Below, piece by piece: positions 3,636 to 6,107 of a stretch of DNA of 6,107 nucleotides. The notes below the pieces were generated by a model that saw only the letters and a program-made list of their open reading frames with translations, ran no database searches and was not told where the DNA came from. Within the stretch, counting starts at the first letter, position 1, and every line of letters starts with the position of its first letter. Made by a program: the position numbers and the translations under genes. Source of the stretch: Thermoplasmatota archaeon (lineage in GTDB: Archaea > Thermoplasmatota > E2 > JACPAO01 > JAHFTW01); the NCBI GenBank assembly GCA_028289805.1, contig JANQNI010000047.1:1-6107 (forward strand), read 5' to 3'.

Positions 3636-5464
3636 GAATCGGCCATCCTCCGGAGCGCATCCTCAACGATGGGATTCACGGACACACCCCGGTAGTCGGC
3701 GCGCAGCACGCCCAGCTTTTCAAGGGATGCGATGCCCCGCCTCGCCTCCCGGGCGTCGTGGCCTGCGTCACAGAGCGCTTGCAGGAGGCTCGCACGCGTC
3801 GCTCCAACCGCCTCCATCGCATGCGAAACAGCATCACGCCACACCGGCTTGCTCAGGAAGCTCCGATACTGTTGGCCTCGCACGCGCCCCTGGTGGAACC
3901 TTGGAGCATACAGTTTCGAGCCCCCGCGCCACCAGGAGTGAACGAGGCCGGCATCCGACATGACCCTGAGGTGGTAGCTTACGGTCCCCGCAGATGCCGC
4001 CTCCGTCCCCTCGGAAAGCACCTGACGCATCCGCCCCGGAGACATCGGACCCGACTCGACGAGCATTTCATAGATGCGTCTGCGGACCGGATGGTGGGTC
4101 GTCGCCAGCGCACGCCCGACCACCACGTCGCCATCTTCCGGGTTTCCAGATAGGACGCTCGCCTCATACAGGAGGGAGTTGCTGTTCAAAGCGTACGTTG
4201 CCAGGCGAGACCGGTTTGAGGATCGAATTCGCTGAACCACGTGGGCTGAAGCCATGACGTCCAGGTGATACCGCAGCGTGCCGCGACTCCGGCCGGTCGC
4301 CTCCTGCAAAGTCCGGATCGAGGCGGGTTGGTGCATGTGGATCGCGTCGAGGATGGCGCGCCGTGTTTCATTCTCAAGCGGATCCGTGATTCTGCCGGCC
4401 GTGACCGCGGCCAGACCCCGCAGGATGGACAGGACGGCCACCAAAGCACCGACCGCCGCAAGGCCAGCAACAACGCCCGGGGCCATGGACTGGAACGGCC
4501 CCAAGTCGATGGACACCTGGGCGACCGCCCCATGGACGCTCCAGTAGCCGCCCCCAGGCAGGAGTTGCGCAGCGACGGAGACGTTGCCGTCGATGCCCAA
4601 CACATGCGGATCGGACACCCGGTCCCCCCCAACCTCCATCGACCCGTGCAGGCCGCGCCATTCGGCCACCCCCTGGAGCCGACCTGCAATGCCCGTAGCG
4701 GCAACGACCCAGGGCACGGGAGAGTGAACCTGAATCCACTCAGCGTCGATCAACAGGACGTGGTTCTCATACGCCACGACTTCCGACCGACTCACGGGAT
4801 CCTGATGCGAAAGGCGTTCGTCTGGATGGCGGCCCGGAACATCGATTCGTGTGCCGTCTGGAAGTTCGACCTCAGCGCCGACGACGAGCAGGTACGCCCC
4901 AGTGACGTCGATGGGGCCACCGGTGATGTGCGCCTGCGTGTGGGGCTCCTGTGGTCGCACGGAACGACCCCCTGCCTCGTAGATGTAGTTGAACACCGAG
5001 CCATCAACGTTTGAAACACGCGTCCCAAGGGAATCGATGGAGGCTTGGCGCGTCTCCACGCGATAGGAGAAGGCACCGTCCAGCCCAAGGAATCGAACGC
5101 CCCCCTGCTCGGCGCCGTGGAGGGTGACTCGAATGGGCCCTTCAGCACGCCCCTCCCGGAGGGGAAGCGCATCCAGATACGGGAGGCCGAAGGCCCGCTC
5201 TCCCCCCTGCGGATCGCGCGTGTAGACCTCACCCCCACGAACGTTGTAGAGGCTCCAACGACCCCCCTCAACCGAGAGGTCGAGAACCTCGTCCCCCGAC
5301 GTGATCGAACGCGTCATGCCCGTCGCATTCAGTTCGAAGGACCCTTCCCCAACGAATCGGGCGCTCCCCGTCGCCCGGAACGTTTCATCAAGAGGTGCGG
5401 CCTCGACCGCGGGTGCGAGCAGCAACGCGAGCAATGATGCAACGATCATTCGGCGAACCGGCAC
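3632..5464 (-). CDS. Membrane-tethered transcription regulator with three winged helices
   Basis: From a GTG at 5464 the product has 610 residues. A signal peptide (n-region PVRR, hydrophobic core, probable cleavage after VEA at about 22) is followed by an extracytoplasmic beta-rich domain of about 300 residues with two sequons. One membrane helix comes next (about 328-350, APGVVAGLAAVGALVAVLS). Three winged-helix units follow. The first (about 362-427) has TRRAILDAI and GTLRYHLDVM. The second, ArsR-like (about 450-520), has VRRRIYEMLVESG, GTVSYHLRVM and GLVHSWWRGGSKLYAP. The third is more divergent (about 542-598: ASLLQALCDAG, IASLEKLGVL). The layout indicates a one-component regulator that senses outside and binds DNA inside. 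No kinase or receiver domain is present. ATG at 5449 is an equally possible start but loses the Arg residues; a TTG at 5548 lies upstream of the likely TATA box. It is the first cistron of a three-gene operon. Confidence 0.9.
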   Translation of the reverse strand: MPVRRMIVASLLALLLAPAVEAAPLDETFRATGSARFVGEGSFELNATGMTRSITSGDEVLDLSVEGGRWSLYNVRGGEVYTRDPQGGERAFGLPYLDALPLREGRAEGPIRVTLHGAEQGGVRFLGLDGAFSYRVETRQASIDSLGTRVSNVDGSVFNYIYEAGGRSVRPQEPHTQAHITGGPIDVTGAYLLVVGAEVELPDGTRIDVPGRHPDERLSHQDPVSRSEVVAYENHVLLIDAEWIQVHSPVPWVVAATGIAGRLQGVAEWRGLHGSMEVGGDRVSDPHVLGIDGNVSVAAQLLPGGGYWSVHGAVAQVSIDLGPFQSMAPGVVAGLAAVGALVAVLSILRGLAAVTAGRITDPLENETRRAILDAIHMHQPASIRTLQEATGRSRGTLRYHLDVMASAHVVQRIRSSNRSRLATYALNSNSLLYEASVLSGNPEDGDVVVGRALATTHHPVRRRIYEMLVESGPMSPGRMRQVLSEGTEAASAGTVSYHLRVMSDAGLVHSWWRGGSKLYAPRFHQGRVRGQQYRSFLSKPVWRDAVSHAMEAVGATRASLLQALCDAGHDAREARRGIASLEKLGVLRADYRGVSVNPIVEDALRRMADS

Positions 5465-5517
5465 GCTCCATCCACATCTCCCAACCGACCCCAGGCCGTA
5501 TCCCTGAGTTCGCTCCA

Positions 5518-5527
5518 CGATATACAA
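5518..5527 (-). promoter_or_regulatory. TATA-like box of the membrane-regulator operon
   Basis: TTGTATATCG lies about 55 bp before the GTG at 5464. Initiation about 25 bp downstream would leave a leader of about 30 nt, and the distant TTG at 5548 would not be transcribed. A second AT-rich patch at 5548-5560 (GATATTTTGAG on the minus strand) is a weaker candidate. The box overlaps one of two repeated palindromes. Confidence 0.4.
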
Positions 5528-5593
5528 GCATTGCTGCGGGGTGCTCAAAATATCTCAACAGGTGAAGGAGGCGGGGAAGGCAAGCAATGCTGC
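5525..5593. promoter_or_regulatory. Pair of near-palindromic sites, candidate operator
   Basis: CAAGCATTGCTGC (5525-5537) and CAAGCAATGCTGC (5581-5593) differ at one base. The AGCATTGCT/AGCAATGCT cores are reverse complements of each other, so the two sites are direct and inverted repeats at once. They are 56 bp apart, about five helical turns. The first overlaps the TATA-like box. A weaker copy (GAGCAATGATGC, 5429-5440) lies in the signal-peptide coding sequence. Winged-helix dimers commonly bind such dyads. Either the membrane regulator or the upstream soluble regulator could be the binder. Confidence 0.35.
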
Positions 5594-5623
5594 CAGCAGC
5601 AACCAGGGGCGAAGAAAGCAGCC

Positions 5624-6107
5624 TTAGGCATACAGGGGGACGGGGCTCACGACCCGCTCGAACTCGAACCGTCGCCGGGGTCGAAACCCGGCCTCACTGG
5701 GCCTCGCGTAGCGGGGTCGTCCGGCGCCGCGGCGCTCGATGAGGCCGGCCCCCTCCAATTCCGAGAGGCGGGTGCTGACGATGCGGCGGCTGAGGCCGGT
5801 CTCGTCCATGGCGCGGGGGATGTCGAGTTCGCGGCACCGTTCGAAGAGGCCGAGGAGGTCGCGGGCGTGGGGTCGGCGCAGGACAACCTGGCGGCGCATG
5901 AGGGTCTCGGAGAGGTCGGCGGGGAACAGGTGCTGGTGCTTGCCGCCGGCGTGGATTTGGATGTCGCCGTCGGCGACGAGGCGTTCGATGTGGTGGCAGA
6001 TGGTGCCCCACGCCAGGCCGGTGCAGCGACGCAGTTCGCTCTTCGTGATGCCGGGATCCTGCTGGACGTGCGCGCGCAGGCGTTCGGTGAGGCCGAGGGA
6101 GTCCGGG
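5624..6107 (-). CDS. Tandem winged-helix transcription regulator (5' end outside window)
   Basis: The frame is open from the window edge to the TAA at 5624, so about 160 C-terminal residues are visible and the start is missing. An internal ATG at 5899 would remove the first domain and is not the real start. Visible residues 3-63 form one winged helix (LTERLRAHVQQDPGITKSEL, then GTICHHIERLVADGDI and a basic wing). Residues 79-135 form a second (DLLGLFERCREL, IVSTRLSELEGAGLIERR). The end is Arg-rich, then hydrophobic (VVSPVPLYA). Paired winged helices of this type are frequent in Thermoplasmata and methanogen regulators. No membrane segment is visible in this part. It is on the same strand as the membrane-regulator operon and about 160 bp upstream, so it may control it or be a relative of its cytoplasmic half. 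Confidence 0.85.
   Translation of the reverse strand, partial: PDSLGLTERLRAHVQQDPGITKSELRRCTGLAWGTICHHIERLVADGDIQIHAGGKHQHLFPADLSETLMRRQVVLRRPHARDLLGLFERCRELDIPRAMDETGLSRRIVSTRLSELEGAGLIERRGAGRPRYARPSEAGFRPRRRFEFERVVSPVPLYA

Noticed and set aside
4265..5014. 249-residue plus-strand frame opposite the membrane regulator
   Set aside because: The minus-strand reading has a signal peptide, a membrane helix and three winged helices. The plus frame has none of these and no upstream signals.
5449..5548. TTG start at 5548 for the membrane regulator
   Set aside because: It adds about 28 non-signal-like residues before the signal peptide and lies upstream of the better TATA candidate. GTG 5464 or ATG 5449 fits better.

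Overview
The window is a piece of a high-GC archaeal chromosome. The clearest evidence is the L1 - L10/P0 - L12/P1 stalk operon. Both stalk proteins end in the archaeal/eukaryotic acidic tail followed by the GLGALFG motif, which bacterial L10 and L7/L12 lack. TATA-like promoters, purine-rich Shine-Dalgarno sequences matching the archaeal 16S 3' end, and several tandem winged-helix (wHTH) regulators agree with this. The ribosomal proteins are Lys-rich and not strongly acidic overall, so a haloarchaeon is unlikely. An uncultured Thermoplasmatota/Euryarchaeota lineage is my best guess, but that is inference. All convincing genes lie on the minus strand, so transcription runs from high to low coordinates.

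Right part (about 3630-6107): the 3' part of a soluble two-wHTH regulator runs in from the window edge and stops at 5624. A roughly 160-bp intergenic region follows. It carries a TATA candidate and two near-identical palindromic 13-mers. Next is a large single-pass membrane protein with a signal peptide, a roughly 300-residue extracytoplasmic domain, one membrane segment and three consecutive cytoplasmic winged helices. Its stop codon overlaps the ATG of a secreted lipoprotein (ATGA). The lipoprotein is followed after 3 bp by a small, AT-rich, membrane-anchored or secreted protein of 93 residues. I read these three genes as one operon: a surface-sensing, membrane-tethered transcription regulator with two co-translated envelope partners. 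I do not recognise it as a described system, and it is the most interesting part of the window.

Middle (about 2195-2513): a gene-free stretch of about 300 bp holding the TATA box and a very short structured leader for the ribosomal operon.

Left part (215-2194): L1, L10 and L12 in that order, with tight or overlapping junctions and a Shine-Dalgarno for each. L1 appears to start at an AUC codon placed 7 nt after a perfect Shine-Dalgarno. L1 is the known translational autoregulator of this operon in methanogens, and two hairpins near its start are candidate control sites. Downstream of L12 (1-214) are several perfect inverted repeats, one straddling the L12 stop codon. There is also a 10-residue out-of-frame copy of the stalk-protein tail and a pyrimidine-rich stretch that may terminate transcription. 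No tRNA, rRNA, CRISPR array or transposon was seen.
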